Origin: Clostridia bacterium
GTDB taxonomy: Bacteria > Bacillota > Clostridia > Christensenellales > Aristaeellaceae
Direction of reading: 5' to 3'
DNA length: 64,000 nt
Assembly: GCA_017448975.1 (NCBI GenBank)
Contig: JAFSKN010000027.1
Location: 1 to 64,000, forward strand
Both the position numbers and the translations under genes were made by a program. The notes under the pieces are model-generated. The model made no database searches and was not told the DNA's origin. It worked only from the letters and a program-made list of their open reading frames with translations. Below are positions 33,999 through 42,652 of this stretch, piece by piece (positions within the stretch are counted from its first letter, which is position 1; each line of letters opens with the position of its first letter).

Positions 33999-34032
33999 CA
34001 GCGGGGCCGTGTAATTCTATATAGTTAAAATC

Positions 34033-34046
34033 TATAACCGGTTATA
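34033..34046. promoter_or_regulatory. 14-bp palindrome upstream of the metNIQ promoter
   Basis: The perfect palindrome TATAACCGGTTATA lies 24 bases upstream of the -35 box at 34071, with CTATATAG at 34017-34024. It could be an operator or the edge of the AT-rich island. Confidence 0.4.
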
Positions 34047-34070
34047 CAATTATAGTACAGCTCCAAGCTC

Positions 34071-34100
34071 TTGACACAAAAAGCCCCCATCCCTTATAAT
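34071..34100 (+). promoter_or_regulatory. Promoter of the metNIQ leader transcript
   Basis: TTGACA (34071-34076) and TATAAT (34095-34100) are separated by 18 bases. Transcription would start near 34107. Confidence 0.8.
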
Positions 34101-34140
34101 AGACCCAGTCAGCGGCGGGAGCCGGAAAGGAGTGTGCCCC

Positions 34141-34212
34141 ATGGAACGGTGTATGATGCGAATGTCCCCGCGCGGGCACTGCCCCACGCGCTGTTTGCTT
34201 TGCGCCGCTTGA
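34141..34212 (+). CDS. Cys/Met-rich leader peptide upstream of metN
   Basis: An ATG at 34141 lies seven bases after GGAAAGGAG and opens 23 codons ending in TGA at 34212. The peptide starts MERCMMRM and ends CPTRCLLCAA, with four Cys and four Met in 23 residues. It is followed 20 bases later by a GC-rich terminator and then by metN. The bases GCGGGC inside the ORF (34172-34177) can pair with GCCCGC of the terminator's left arm (34233-34238). This is the layout of a ribosome-mediated attenuator responding to Cys or Met supply. The product itself probably has no other function. No SAM riboswitch features were seen. Confidence 0.6.
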   Translation: MERCMMRMSPRGHCPTRCLLCAA

Positions 34213-34232
34213 CGCCCGATTTCGTTCGTTGA

Positions 34233-34264
34233 GCCCGCTTCGCAGCTGCGCGGAGCGGGCTTTT
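34233..34264 (+). terminator. Attenuator-type terminator before metN
   Basis: The stem GCCCGCT/AGCGGGC with an inner CGCA/TGCG pair is followed by TTTT. It lies between the leader ORF and metN, so it must be read through for transporter expression. Confidence 0.7.
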
Positions 34265-34294
34265 CCAGATAGACGGAAAACCTGAAAGGAATGC

Positions 34295-35362
34295 ATGCAT
34301 TTGTCCGAAGCGAATACCCAGGAAATCCCGGAAATCTTAGAAGCGGAAGCCCCCTGTAAGCCCCTGATTCAGGTGAAGGGCCTGCGCAAGGTGTACCAGG
34401 TGCCGGGGGGCGAAGTGGTGGCCCTGGACGGCATCGACCTGAACATTGCGCGCGGCTCCATTTACGGCATCATCGGCATGAGCGGCGCGGGGAAAAGCAC
34501 CCTGATCCGCTGCCTGAACCGGCTGGACACGCCCACCGACGGCGAAATCCTCATCGACGGCCAGAATATCCTGACCATGAACGGCAAACAGCTCATGGCC
34601 ATGCGCCGCAAGGTGAGCATGATCTTCCAGTCCTTCAATCTGCTGATGCAGAAAACCGTTGCCCAGAACGTGCGCTACCCCCTGGATTTGGCGGGGGTGC
34701 CCAAGGCGAAAGCCAACGTGCGGGTGAAGGAACTGCTGAAGCTGGTGGAGCTGGAAAGCAAGGCCGACGCCTATCCCATCCAGTTGTCCGGCGGCCAGCG
34801 CCAGCGCGTCGCCATCGCCCGCGCCCTGGCCAGCGACCCCGAAGTGCTGCTGTGCGACGAGGCCACCAGCGCCTTAGACCCCATGACCACCCAGTCCATC
34901 TTAGCCCTGCTCCAGGACATCAACAGGAACATGGGCATCACCGTGGTGCTCATTACCCATGAAATGGCCGTCATCCGGCAAATTTGCAACCGGGTGGCGA
35001 TCTTGGACGGGGGCCGCATCGCCGAGGAAGGCACGGTGGACGACGTGTTCGTGCACACCCGCAGCGCGGCGGGCAAGCGTCTGTTCGGCATTCTGCCCGC
35101 ACAGGAGGACGACGCCGTTTCCGACGTGCCCGCCCTGCGCATCGTGTTTGAGGGCGGTCAGGAGGGGATGCCCATCATCGCCGGGCTGGTGAAAAACTGC
35201 GGGGTGGACGTGAACATCCTGTCCGCCGACATCAAGCCCATCAACGGCAAGCCCTACGGCCAGATGCTGATCGAATCGCCGGATGATCCCGTGGTGAAAA
35301 ATCAGGTGGTTTCGTATCTGAAAGAACAGGGCCTGACAGTCAAGGAGGTGGGGGAAGGATGA
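34295..35362 (+). CDS. metN: Methionine ABC transporter ATP-binding protein
   Basis: A 355-residue protein starting after CTGAAAGGA. Walker A is GMSGAGKST (about 62-70), the signature is LSGGQRQRVAIARAL (about 164-178) and Walker B is LLCDEATSALD. The C-terminal NIL domain (about 275-350; LVKNCGVDVNILSADIKPIN) is the regulatory methionine-binding domain of MetN. It energises uptake of methionine, its D-isomer and sometimes cystine-like substrates through MetI. The stop overlaps the metI ATG by four bases. The upstream Cys/Met-rich leader fits sulfur amino acid control. Confidence 0.95.
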   Translation: MHLSEANTQEIPEILEAEAPCKPLIQVKGLRKVYQVPGGEVVALDGIDLNIARGSIYGIIGMSGAGKSTLIRCLNRLDTPTDGEILIDGQNILTMNGKQLMAMRRKVSMIFQSFNLLMQKTVAQNVRYPLDLAGVPKAKANVRVKELLKLVELESKADAYPIQLSGGQRQRVAIARALASDPEVLLCDEATSALDPMTTQSILALLQDINRNMGITVVLITHEMAVIRQICNRVAILDGGRIAEEGTVDDVFVHTRSAAGKRLFGILPAQEDDAVSDVPALRIVFEGGQEGMPIIAGLVKNCGVDVNILSADIKPINGKPYGQMLIESPDDPVVKNQVVSYLKEQGLTVKEVGEG

Positions 35363-36117
35363 ACTGGTCCCACGTTTTCTGGCAGGTGCCCTACAAGGTG
35401 TGCATGGACGGCTGGAACGGCCTGGGGGATTTCCTGTATAAGACCGTTTTCGGCTTCATCTATCAGCGCTCCTGGAAGATCCTGTGGCCCGCCTTCGGCG
35501 AAACCGTTTATATGATGCTGCTTTCCACCATTCTGTCCTACATCATTGGCCTGGCGCTGGGGGTGGTGCTGGTAGTCACCAGGAAAAACGGCATCAAGCC
35601 CATGCCCCGGCTGAATATGGTGCTGGGCACCGTCGTGAACTTCCTGCGCTCCATCCCGTTCATTATCCTTTTGGTGATGCTGCTGGATACCACCCTGGCG
35701 GTCACCGGCCGCATGACCGGCACCGTCACCATCTCCTTCCCCCTCACCATTTCCGCCTTCCCCTATGTGGCGCGCATGGTGGAAGGGAGCCTGATGGAGG
35801 TGGACGGCGGCGTGATCGAGGCCGCCAAGGCCATGGGCAGCAGCACATGGCAGATCGTTCATAAGGTGCTGCTGCCGGAGGCCAAGCCCTCCCTCATCAA
35901 CGGCTTTGCCATCTGTATGACCACCATCTTGGGCTACACCACCATGGCCAGCGTGGCCGCGGGCGGCGGCCTGGGCGCTACGGCGGTGGTGTACGGCCTG
36001 TCTTACCGCCAGTACGATATCATGTATGCCGCCAGTATTTTGCTGGTGGTGCTGGTGCAGATCATCACCATGCTGGGCACGTCCCTGTCCCGCAAGCACG
36101 ATCATCGCATCAGATAA
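35359..36117 (+). CDS. metI: Methionine ABC transporter permease
   Basis: A 252-residue permease with about five membrane helices, length slightly above the usual 215-230 because of an N-terminal extension (MNWSHVFWQVPYKVCMDGWN). The EAA-type loop is VIEAAKAMGSSTWQIVHKVL (about 154-173), which contacts MetN. VNFLRSIPFIILLVMLL and CMTTILGYTTMASVAAGGGL are typical MetI segments. Translation is coupled to metN by a four-base overlap. Confidence 0.95.
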   Translation: MNWSHVFWQVPYKVCMDGWNGLGDFLYKTVFGFIYQRSWKILWPAFGETVYMMLLSTILSYIIGLALGVVLVVTRKNGIKPMPRLNMVLGTVVNFLRSIPFIILLVMLLDTTLAVTGRMTGTVTISFPLTISAFPYVARMVEGSLMEVDGGVIEAAKAMGSSTWQIVHKVLLPEAKPSLINGFAICMTTILGYTTMASVAAGGGLGATAVVYGLSYRQYDIMYAASILLVVLVQIITMLGTSLSRKHDHRIR

Positions 36118-36167
36118 AAGCGTTATTTAAGCGTAAGCTTGAATAGAATAATAAGGAGGATATTACC

Positions 36168-36980
36168 ATGAAAAAGACTCTTGCCATCCTGCTGGCCCTG
36201 ATCCTGGCGCTGGGCGCCGCGTCCGCCGTGGCGGAAACCCTGCCCATTATCGCTACCGCCAACCCCCACTATGAGATCCTTGAGCTGGTCCGGGACGACC
36301 TGGCCGCGCTGGGCTATGAACTGGAGCTGGGCGCGCCCTGCAACGACTACACCACCGAGAATCCTTCCACCGCCGCTGGCGACACCCTGGCCAACTTCTT
36401 CCAGCACATCCCCTACCTGAACCAGTACAACGCGTCTGTGGATGCGGACAAACAGCTGGTCATGGTGGTGCCCACCCATTTTGAGCCCATGGGCATCTAT
36501 CCCGGCCAGAAGACCAGCCTGGAAGAACTGACGGCTGGCGACATCATCTATGTGCCCAACGATCCCGTGAACATGACCCGCGCTTTCATCCTGCTGGCGG
36601 ATGCCGGTCTGGTGGGTCTACCCGAAGGCACCACCCTGGAAAGCACCGTGACCAAGTACGATATCGATAACCCCCTGGGTCTGGAATTCCAGGATGTGAA
36701 CGCCGAGCTGACCCCCCGTCTGCGTGAAGGCGGCGCTTTCGCCGTCATCAACGGCAACTACGCCTCCCAGAACGGCCTGAACCCCGGCAAGGACGCCGTG
36801 TACTTTGAACAGCCCGGCTCCCAGGCTGCCGAAGCCTATGTGAACATCTTCGCCGTGCGGCCCGAAAACGCCGATGCCGATTTCGTCAAGGCCCTGGAAA
36901 AAGTCGTTTACACCCAGAAGGTGTACGACCTGATCGTGGAAAGCGGCTTCGCCCCCGTGTTCGAGGTGCCCGCTGAATAA
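36168..36980 (+). CDS. metQ: Methionine-binding protein MetQ (no lipobox)
   Basis: A 270-residue NlpA/MetQ-family protein, 50 bases after metI with AAGGAGG before the ATG. The signal peptide (MKKTLAILLALILALGAASA) ends in VAE and has no lipobox cysteine, whereas MetQ is usually a lipoprotein. The mature part shows the family blocks PHYEILELVRDDLAALGYEL, NFFQHIPYLNQYN, HFEPMGIYPGQKTSLEEL and INGNYASQNGLNPGKDAVYF. It captures L-methionine for MetNI. Without an anchor it may be released, or held by another mechanism. Confidence 0.93.
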   Translation: MKKTLAILLALILALGAASAVAETLPIIATANPHYEILELVRDDLAALGYELELGAPCNDYTTENPSTAAGDTLANFFQHIPYLNQYNASVDADKQLVMVVPTHFEPMGIYPGQKTSLEELTAGDIIYVPNDPVNMTRAFILLADAGLVGLPEGTTLESTVTKYDIDNPLGLEFQDVNAELTPRLREGGAFAVINGNYASQNGLNPGKDAVYFEQPGSQAAEAYVNIFAVRPENADADFVKALEKVVYTQKVYDLIVESGFAPVFEVPAE

Positions 36981-36999
36981 TCTTTCTTCTGTCAATTGC

Positions 37000-37029
37000 A
37001 AGGCCGCGTCCGTTTCGGGCGCGGCCTTT
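37000..37029 (+). terminator. Terminator of metNIQ
   Basis: A 9-bp stem (AAGGCCGCG/CGCGGCCTT) ends in a short TTT run, 20 bases after the metQ stop. Confidence 0.65.
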
Positions 37030-37043
37030 GTCAGGCAAGGATA

Positions 37044-39641
37044 TTATGCTGTCTCTACCCGGAAATCCCGGCTCATGAGCGGCTTTTCCGCATTTTCCGC
37101 CAGGAACACCCGGAAATCGCCCGGCTCCACATGCCATTGGAAGTGGCGGTCCAGGGTGCGCATGGCCTTGGGTGAAATGGTCAGGGAAACGCGCTTTTCC
37201 TCCCCCGGCTGCAAAAACACCTTTTCAAAGGCCGCCAGGGTCATTTCCGGCTTGACGGTGGAGGCGAACAGATCCCGCAGGTACAGCTGAGGCACCGCCG
37301 CGCCAGGGCGTTTTCCCGTATTGCGCACGGTGAAGGAGGCCGTCACCGGTTCGCCGGGAGCGACGGCCTGCGCGGACAGGGCAAGATCGGAATAAGCAAA
37401 TTCCGTATAGCTTAATCCGTAGCCGAAGGGGTACAGGGGCAGCCAGTCCATTTCCACATAGCGTTTTCCTCCGCCGGGGCGGCGGCTGTAATGGCAGGGG
37501 ATTTGCCCCACGTGGCGTGGGAACGTAATGGGCAGATGGCCGGAAGGGTTGTGGTCGCCAAACAGGGTTTCCGCCACGGCCCAGCCCCCTTCCTCCCCGG
37601 GGAACCAGGCTTCCAGGATGGCCGGGATATGCTTTTGCTCCCAAACGGCGGTAACGGGGCGGCCCGTCTGCAGCACCAGCACCGCGGGCGTACCCGTCGC
37701 GGCCACGGCACGCACAAATTCCTCCTGCCTGCCGGGCAGGTCTAAGCTCACCCGATCCAGGTTTTCACCGCAGGTGTCCGGGCTGTCCCCCATGCACAGA
37801 ATACAAACGTCCGCCTGCCGGGCCAATGCCACGGCCCGGGAAAAGTCCTCCCGTTCCTTTTGATAGCCGAACAGGACCCGGGCGCCCCGATGGTCGCTGA
37901 AAAACTCAACGCGCAGATCGTAAGCGCGGCCCGCTTCAAACGCGAAGGGAACGGTGCGGTCCCCATCGTTTTTTTCTCCCCACACGTCCAAAATCAATTG
38001 CCCGTCCACGTACAGGCGCATGCTGTCCTGCCCGCCGAAGCCGATCCAGCCCCGGAAGGTTTCATCGGGAAGCAGCTTGCCCGTCCAGGCAACGCAGAAG
38101 CAGTAGGCTTCCAGGTCGCCGTGGGGCTTGCCCATGATCCAGTTGAAATGGATCGCGGCGTCCCGCCGGGTCATAACGGGCGTGCCATCGAAAGCGTTTC
38201 CCTTGTAATAGCGCCCGGTCAGGCCCGGCTTTCCTTCTTCATCCGTAAGCCAGGCGGCGGGGAAGGGAAGGAGAGCGTCCCCTAAGATGTTACAGCCCGG
38301 ATCGTAAAGCACCTGAGTCTCGGGCGAAACGGTTTTGCGGATGGCCTCCAGCACCGATACGCCCGTTTTGCCTTCCGTGGTGTAATCGCCCAGCACTGCG
38401 TGCCCGGCGCAGGGGCCCAGTACGGCGATTTTTCCGATGTTTTTGGACAGGGGCAGCAAATGGCTTTCATTTTTCAGCAGGGTCATGCTCTCCCGGGCGA
38501 TTTCACGGGCCAGGTCAACGTGCTGTTCGTTATGGACGAAGCGGGCCTGCCGTTCCGTATCCACGTATGGATGCTCAAACAGCCCCAGCAGGAATTTCAC
38601 CCGCAGCACCCGTCCGGCGGCCCGGCGGACGGTATTTATATCCAGCCGCCCTTCCCGCACCAGTTCCTCGATGCCGTTCTGCCATTCGTCGTGGGGGAAA
38701 TCGTACAGCTGCAAATCCACCCCCGCTTCCAGCCCCATGGCGATGGCTTCCTTGCGGGTAGGCGCGAGGTAATGATTATCGTACAGCCGGGCCACCGCCG
38801 TCAGGTCGGACCGCACAAAGCCCGGCATGCCCCACTGGTCCCGCAGTACTTCGGTGAGCAGTTCGTGGTCCGCCGACACGGGCGTGCCGTCGATGGCATT
38901 GTAGGAGCACATGGCGTCCGTGGCTCCGCCATCCGCAAAGGCGGCTTCAAACACCGGCAGGCAGTCGGAAAACACCTCGTGCCGCCCCATGGCGCAGGGG
39001 GCGCAGTTCAGCCCGCCCACCGGCGCGCCGTACCCGGCGTAATGCTTGGGCTCCGCCGCGATGGCGTCGGGAGCATCCAGGGAATCCCCCTGCATGCCCC
39101 GTACCACTTCCCGGGCAAATTCCGCGCAAAGGTGGGTATCCTCGCCGTAGGATTCCTCGGTGCGCCCGTAGCGGGGATCGCGGATCAGATCCATCACGGG
39201 GCTGTAGGTTTCGTGGATGCCCATGGCCCGGGCTTCCGTGCCGATGGCCCGGCCCATGCGGCGGCCCAAATCGGGGCGGAAGGTAGCCGCTAAACCGATT
39301 TGCTGTGGAAAGGCGGTGGCCGCCCGGTGGCACAGGCCGTGAAGCGCTTCCTCGCTGAACAGGATGGGGATATGCAGGCGGGTATGCTCGACGGCGTAGC
39401 GCTGCACTTCATTGATCTGTTCCGGGGTCATGCCACGGGCTTGAATGCTGCCGGGGCTAAAGCCGCGCAGCAGCCGATCCAGCTTTTCCATATCCACGTT
39501 CGTAACGTCCCCCAGTTCGCTGCGCCGGGTGAAATCATGGCTGAAATACTGATCCGTCTGCATGATCATTTCCTTCAGGGTCATCTGATCCAGCAGCGCG
39601 TCTACCCGCGCGTCGAGTTTCCGATCCCACGTTTTCCGCAT
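37044..39641 (-). CDS. Glycoside hydrolase family 3 with PA14 domain (beta-glucosidase type)
   Basis: An 865-residue cytoplasmic enzyme without a signal peptide. The N-terminal TIM barrel (about 10-350) has LFSEEALHGLCHRAATAFPQ, the substrate-binding PKHYAGYG segment and the nucleophile region MPGFVRSDLTAVARLYDN (Asp at about 278). A PA14 insert is at about 475-600 (TGRYYKGNAFDGTPV, GWIGFGGQDSMRLYVDGQLI). It interrupts the second alpha/beta domain, where GENLDRVSLDLPGRQEEF carries the likely acid/base Glu. A fibronectin-III-like C-terminal domain follows (AVAPGEPVTASFTVRNTGKR). It probably cleaves short beta-linked oligosaccharides or plant glycosides taken up by the cell. Confidence 0.93.
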   Translation of the reverse strand: MRKTWDRKLDARVDALLDQMTLKEMIMQTDQYFSHDFTRRSELGDVTNVDMEKLDRLLRGFSPGSIQARGMTPEQINEVQRYAVEHTRLHIPILFSEEALHGLCHRAATAFPQQIGLAATFRPDLGRRMGRAIGTEARAMGIHETYSPVMDLIRDPRYGRTEESYGEDTHLCAEFAREVVRGMQGDSLDAPDAIAAEPKHYAGYGAPVGGLNCAPCAMGRHEVFSDCLPVFEAAFADGGATDAMCSYNAIDGTPVSADHELLTEVLRDQWGMPGFVRSDLTAVARLYDNHYLAPTRKEAIAMGLEAGVDLQLYDFPHDEWQNGIEELVREGRLDINTVRRAAGRVLRVKFLLGLFEHPYVDTERQARFVHNEQHVDLAREIARESMTLLKNESHLLPLSKNIGKIAVLGPCAGHAVLGDYTTEGKTGVSVLEAIRKTVSPETQVLYDPGCNILGDALLPFPAAWLTDEEGKPGLTGRYYKGNAFDGTPVMTRRDAAIHFNWIMGKPHGDLEAYCFCVAWTGKLLPDETFRGWIGFGGQDSMRLYVDGQLILDVWGEKNDGDRTVPFAFEAGRAYDLRVEFFSDHRGARVLFGYQKEREDFSRAVALARQADVCILCMGDSPDTCGENLDRVSLDLPGRQEEFVRAVAATGTPAVLVLQTGRPVTAVWEQKHIPAILEAWFPGEEGGWAVAETLFGDHNPSGHLPITFPRHVGQIPCHYSRRPGGGKRYVEMDWLPLYPFGYGLSYTEFAYSDLALSAQAVAPGEPVTASFTVRNTGKRPGAAVPQLYLRDLFASTVKPEMTLAAFEKVFLQPGEEKRVSLTISPKAMRTLDRHFQWHVEPGDFRVFLAENAEKPLMSRDFRVETA

Positions 39642-39774
39642 GGCGGTCCCACTCCTTTAACAGTTTTCATTTTGGATCATTCTTTGGAAATATCATATCC
39701 TATTTTGCCGGATCCTGCAAGCGTTCTGAAAAAAAGGAGCTGCGATGCGCTCGCAGCCCCATGGGGTGTATTGC

Positions 39775-40362
39775 TCAATATGCTTCCATATCCGTCAGGC
39801 TGCCCCGCTGGATCATGCGGTCAGCCAATTCGGCCATTTCCGCCGCGGTTTCGGGACAGCCCCGGTTCACCCAGGCGCGGATCAGCCCGGCGCAGCCGAA
39901 GACCACAAAGCTGTAATGATAATCAAAGGCGTCCTCATCCTGGCCTTTGCGCAGGGCCAGCCAGACGCTGCGGCATTTTTCCCGCACCACCTCGTTCAGC
40001 CGGTGCAGGAAATTCATATCGCCGTTGGCGCTGAGCAGCACCCGGCACATTTCCTGGTTTTCCTGAACGAAGGTGAACAGATCCAGCAGCATGGGCTTGG
40101 TCTGGGCGGTCAGGGCTTCTTCCTCGTGCCGGTCCACAATGGCGTCCAGGGCTTCAAATAAGCTGTCCTCGATTTTTTCCAGCATATCGAAAATATCTTT
40201 ATAGTATAGGTAAAAGGTGCCCCGGTTCATGTCCGCCAGCTCGGTCAGTTCCTTCACCGTGATTTCCTTGGCCTGCTTTTCCTGCAAAAGCTGGGTGAGG
40301 GCCTGGGTCAGCAGCTTTTTGGTGCGGCGCACGCGCCTGTCTTCCCTTTTTTCCTGCTCCAT
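39775..40362 (-). CDS. TetR-family transcriptional regulator
   Basis: A 195-residue regulator. The N-terminal helix-turn-helix is RRTKKLLTQALTQLLQEKQA, EITVKELTELADMNRGTFYL and YYKDIFDMLEKIE (about 12-65). The C-terminal ligand domain contains FVVFGCAGLIRAWVNRG and PETAAEMAELADRMIQRG, typical of the clostridial TetR subgroup paired with exporters. It is divergent from the MMPL gene, and the intergenic region holds inverted repeats, so it most likely represses that transporter. Confidence 0.92.
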   Translation of the reverse strand: MEQEKREDRRVRRTKKLLTQALTQLLQEKQAKEITVKELTELADMNRGTFYLYYKDIFDMLEKIEDSLFEALDAIVDRHEEEALTAQTKPMLLDLFTFVQENQEMCRVLLSANGDMNFLHRLNEVVREKCRSVWLALRKGQDEDAFDYHYSFVVFGCAGLIRAWVNRGCPETAAEMAELADRMIQRGSLTDMEAY

Positions 40363-40443
40363 ATTTTGCCTTCTTTCTCAACAATGCGCGGCGTAAATGT
40401 CGGATATCAGCCGTACGCCCCGCCAATTGCCGCTTAACGGACG

Positions 40444-40505
40444 ATCAATAAGCAATTTACCTATTGATTTCCACCGCGCGATATATTATAATACTCAACG
40501 TTGAG
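40444..40505 (+). promoter_or_regulatory. Promoter and candidate TetR operators of the MMPL gene
   Basis: TTGATT (40464-40469) and TATAAT (40487-40492) have 17-base spacing. The palindrome CTCAACGTTGAG (40494-40505) starts two bases after the -10 box. A second inverted repeat ATCAATA/TATTGAT (40444-40468) overlaps the -35. Either could bind the TetR protein. Confidence 0.65.
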
Positions 40506-40548
40506 AAAGTCAACACAATGTTTGATAACTTTCAGGGAGGAGAACAAA

Positions 40549-42615
40549 GTGAAAGGCTTTGCCAGATGGTTGGTGCGGCACCGCGCGCTGGTGATCGTGA
40601 TTTGCCTCGTGCTCATGATCCCCTCGGTACTGGGCATGGCCGCAACCAAGACCAAATACGATCTGCTTTATTATCTGCCCCAGGAGCTGGAAACGGTGCA
40701 GGGGCAGGAAATTCTGCTGCAGGATTTCGGGAAGGGCGCTTTCTCCCTGCTGATCACGGAGGGCATGCCCCTCAAAGCGCAGGAGAAAATGGAAAACGCC
40801 ATCCGGGAAATCCCCCACGTGGAATCCGTGATCGGCTACGCCTCCATCACCAAGGGCGCGCTGCCGCTGGACATCATTCCCACCAACTACCGGGAGCTGT
40901 TCCAGCGGGGCGGCTGCATGCTGTCCGCCGTGTTTTTTGATTCGGGTTCCTCCGCCGAGGAAACCATGGAGGCCATCCGGCGGGTGCGGACCGTGGCGGG
41001 AGAAGGGTGCTTCGTGTCCGGCTTGTCCGCCGTGGTGACGGATACCAAGCAATTGGTGGAGGATCAGGAAGCCATCTATGTGGGCATCGCCGTGGCGCTG
41101 TGCGCCCTGGTGCTGACGCTCACCATGGATTCTTTCCTGCTGCCGCTGATTTTCCTGTGCTGCATCGGCGTTTCCATCCTGTACAACATGGGCACCAATT
41201 ACTTCTTCGGGGAAATCAGCTACATCACCAAGGCCGTGGCCGCCGTGCTGCAATTGGGCGTCACCCTGGATTATTCCATTTTCCTGTGGCACAGCTATAA
41301 GGAACAGAAAGCCCTGACGGAGGATCGGGACGAAGCCATGGCCAGCGCCATCCACCTGACTTTTACCTCCATCTTAGGCTCCAGCCTGACCACGGTGGCG
41401 GGCTTTATCTCCATCTGCTTCATGAGCTTCACTTTGGGCCGGGATCTGGGCGTGGTCATGAGCAAGGGCGTCATTTTGGGCGTGCTGGGCACGGTGGTGC
41501 TGCTGCCCTGCGTGATCCGCGCCCTGGACGGAGCCATCGGGAAAACCAGCCACAAACCCCTGCTGCCCAACCTGCATTTCTTAGGCAGCTTCGTCAGCAA
41601 GCACTATAAAGCGCTGTGTGTGATTCTGGCCCTGATGATCGTTCCGGCCTTTTACGGCTACATGAACGCCCCCGTGTATTACGATATGAGCAAGGTCATG
41701 CCCCAGGAGCTCCCCTCCATCATCGCCAATAAAAAACTGGCCGAGACCTTCGATATGGCGACCACCCACCTGCTGTTGGTGGACGCCGATGTATCCCAAA
41801 AGGACGTGCGGGCCATGACGAAGGAAATGGAGCAAGTGGACGGGGTGAAGGCCGTGATCGGCATCGACAGCCTGTTAGGGGCGGGCATCCCGGAATCCAT
41901 CGTGCCCAAGGACGTGCTTTCTATCATCAAAAGCGACCGGTATCAGCTCATGCTGATCAATTCCGCCTACGTGATCTCTACCGACGAGGTAAACGTCCAG
42001 ATCGACGAATTGAATGGGATTTTAAAGAAGTACGATCAGGGAGGGATGCTCATCGGCGAAGCGCCCTGCACCAAGGACCTGATCGCCTGCACCGACCATG
42101 ATTTCACGGTGGTCAGCCTGATTTCCATCGCCGCCATTTTCCTGATCATCCTGCTGGTGCAGAAATCCCTGACCCTGCCGGTGCTGCTGGTGGCGATCAT
42201 CGAACTGGCCATTGCCGCCAACCTGTGCGTGCCCTGTTATCTGCATGAGGAACTGCCCTTCGTGGGGCCCATCCTGATTTCCACCATTCAGCTGGGCGCG
42301 ACGGTGGACTACGCCATCCTGCTCACCACCCGCTACAAGCAGAACCGTCTGAACGGCATGAACAAAGGGTCGGCCGTGAACCAGGCCACCGCGTCCTCGG
42401 CTCAAAGCGTGCTGGTCAGCGGCATCGGGTTCTTCGCCGCCACTTACGGCGTGGGCCTGTATTCCAACGTGGCGATCATTTCCACCATGTGCCGCCTGAT
42501 CGCCCGGGGCGCGCTGATCTCGGTGGCGGTGGTGTTGCTGCTGCTGCCCGCCGTACTGCTGCTGCTGGATAAACTGATTGTGAGGACTACCTTTGATATG
42601 AAAGCCGCAAGGTAA
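40549..42615 (+). CDS. MMPL/RND-superfamily transporter
   Basis: I choose the GTG at 40549, seven bases after GGGAGGAG. The 688-residue protein has the two-fold RND layout: a first helix (RALVIVICLVLMIPSVLG), an external domain, five helices with LGVTLDYSIFLWHSYKEQ, then a repeat with a second external domain and LGATVDYAILLTTRYKQN. The paired G-x-x-x-D-Y segments are the proton-relay region of MMPL proteins. It would export lipids, peptides or toxic compounds. It is divergent from the TetR gene and followed by a secreted coiled-coil protein that is probably its partner. Confidence 0.93.
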   Translation: MKGFARWLVRHRALVIVICLVLMIPSVLGMAATKTKYDLLYYLPQELETVQGQEILLQDFGKGAFSLLITEGMPLKAQEKMENAIREIPHVESVIGYASITKGALPLDIIPTNYRELFQRGGCMLSAVFFDSGSSAEETMEAIRRVRTVAGEGCFVSGLSAVVTDTKQLVEDQEAIYVGIAVALCALVLTLTMDSFLLPLIFLCCIGVSILYNMGTNYFFGEISYITKAVAAVLQLGVTLDYSIFLWHSYKEQKALTEDRDEAMASAIHLTFTSILGSSLTTVAGFISICFMSFTLGRDLGVVMSKGVILGVLGTVVLLPCVIRALDGAIGKTSHKPLLPNLHFLGSFVSKHYKALCVILALMIVPAFYGYMNAPVYYDMSKVMPQELPSIIANKKLAETFDMATTHLLLVDADVSQKDVRAMTKEMEQVDGVKAVIGIDSLLGAGIPESIVPKDVLSIIKSDRYQLMLINSAYVISTDEVNVQIDELNGILKKYDQGGMLIGEAPCTKDLIACTDHDFTVVSLISIAAIFLIILLVQKSLTLPVLLVAIIELAIAANLCVPCYLHEELPFVGPILISTIQLGATVDYAILLTTRYKQNRLNGMNKGSAVNQATASSAQSVLVSGIGFFAATYGVGLYSNVAIISTMCRLIARGALISVAVVLLLLPAVLLLLDKLIVRTTFDMKAAR

Positions 42616-42652
42616 CTGTTTGGCAGATGCAATGAGAGGGCGCTCTATGATA

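Noticed and set aside
34100..34290. SAM riboswitch or T-box before metN
   Set aside because: No T-box sequence and no recognisable SAM aptamer core were found; a translated leader ORF fits better.
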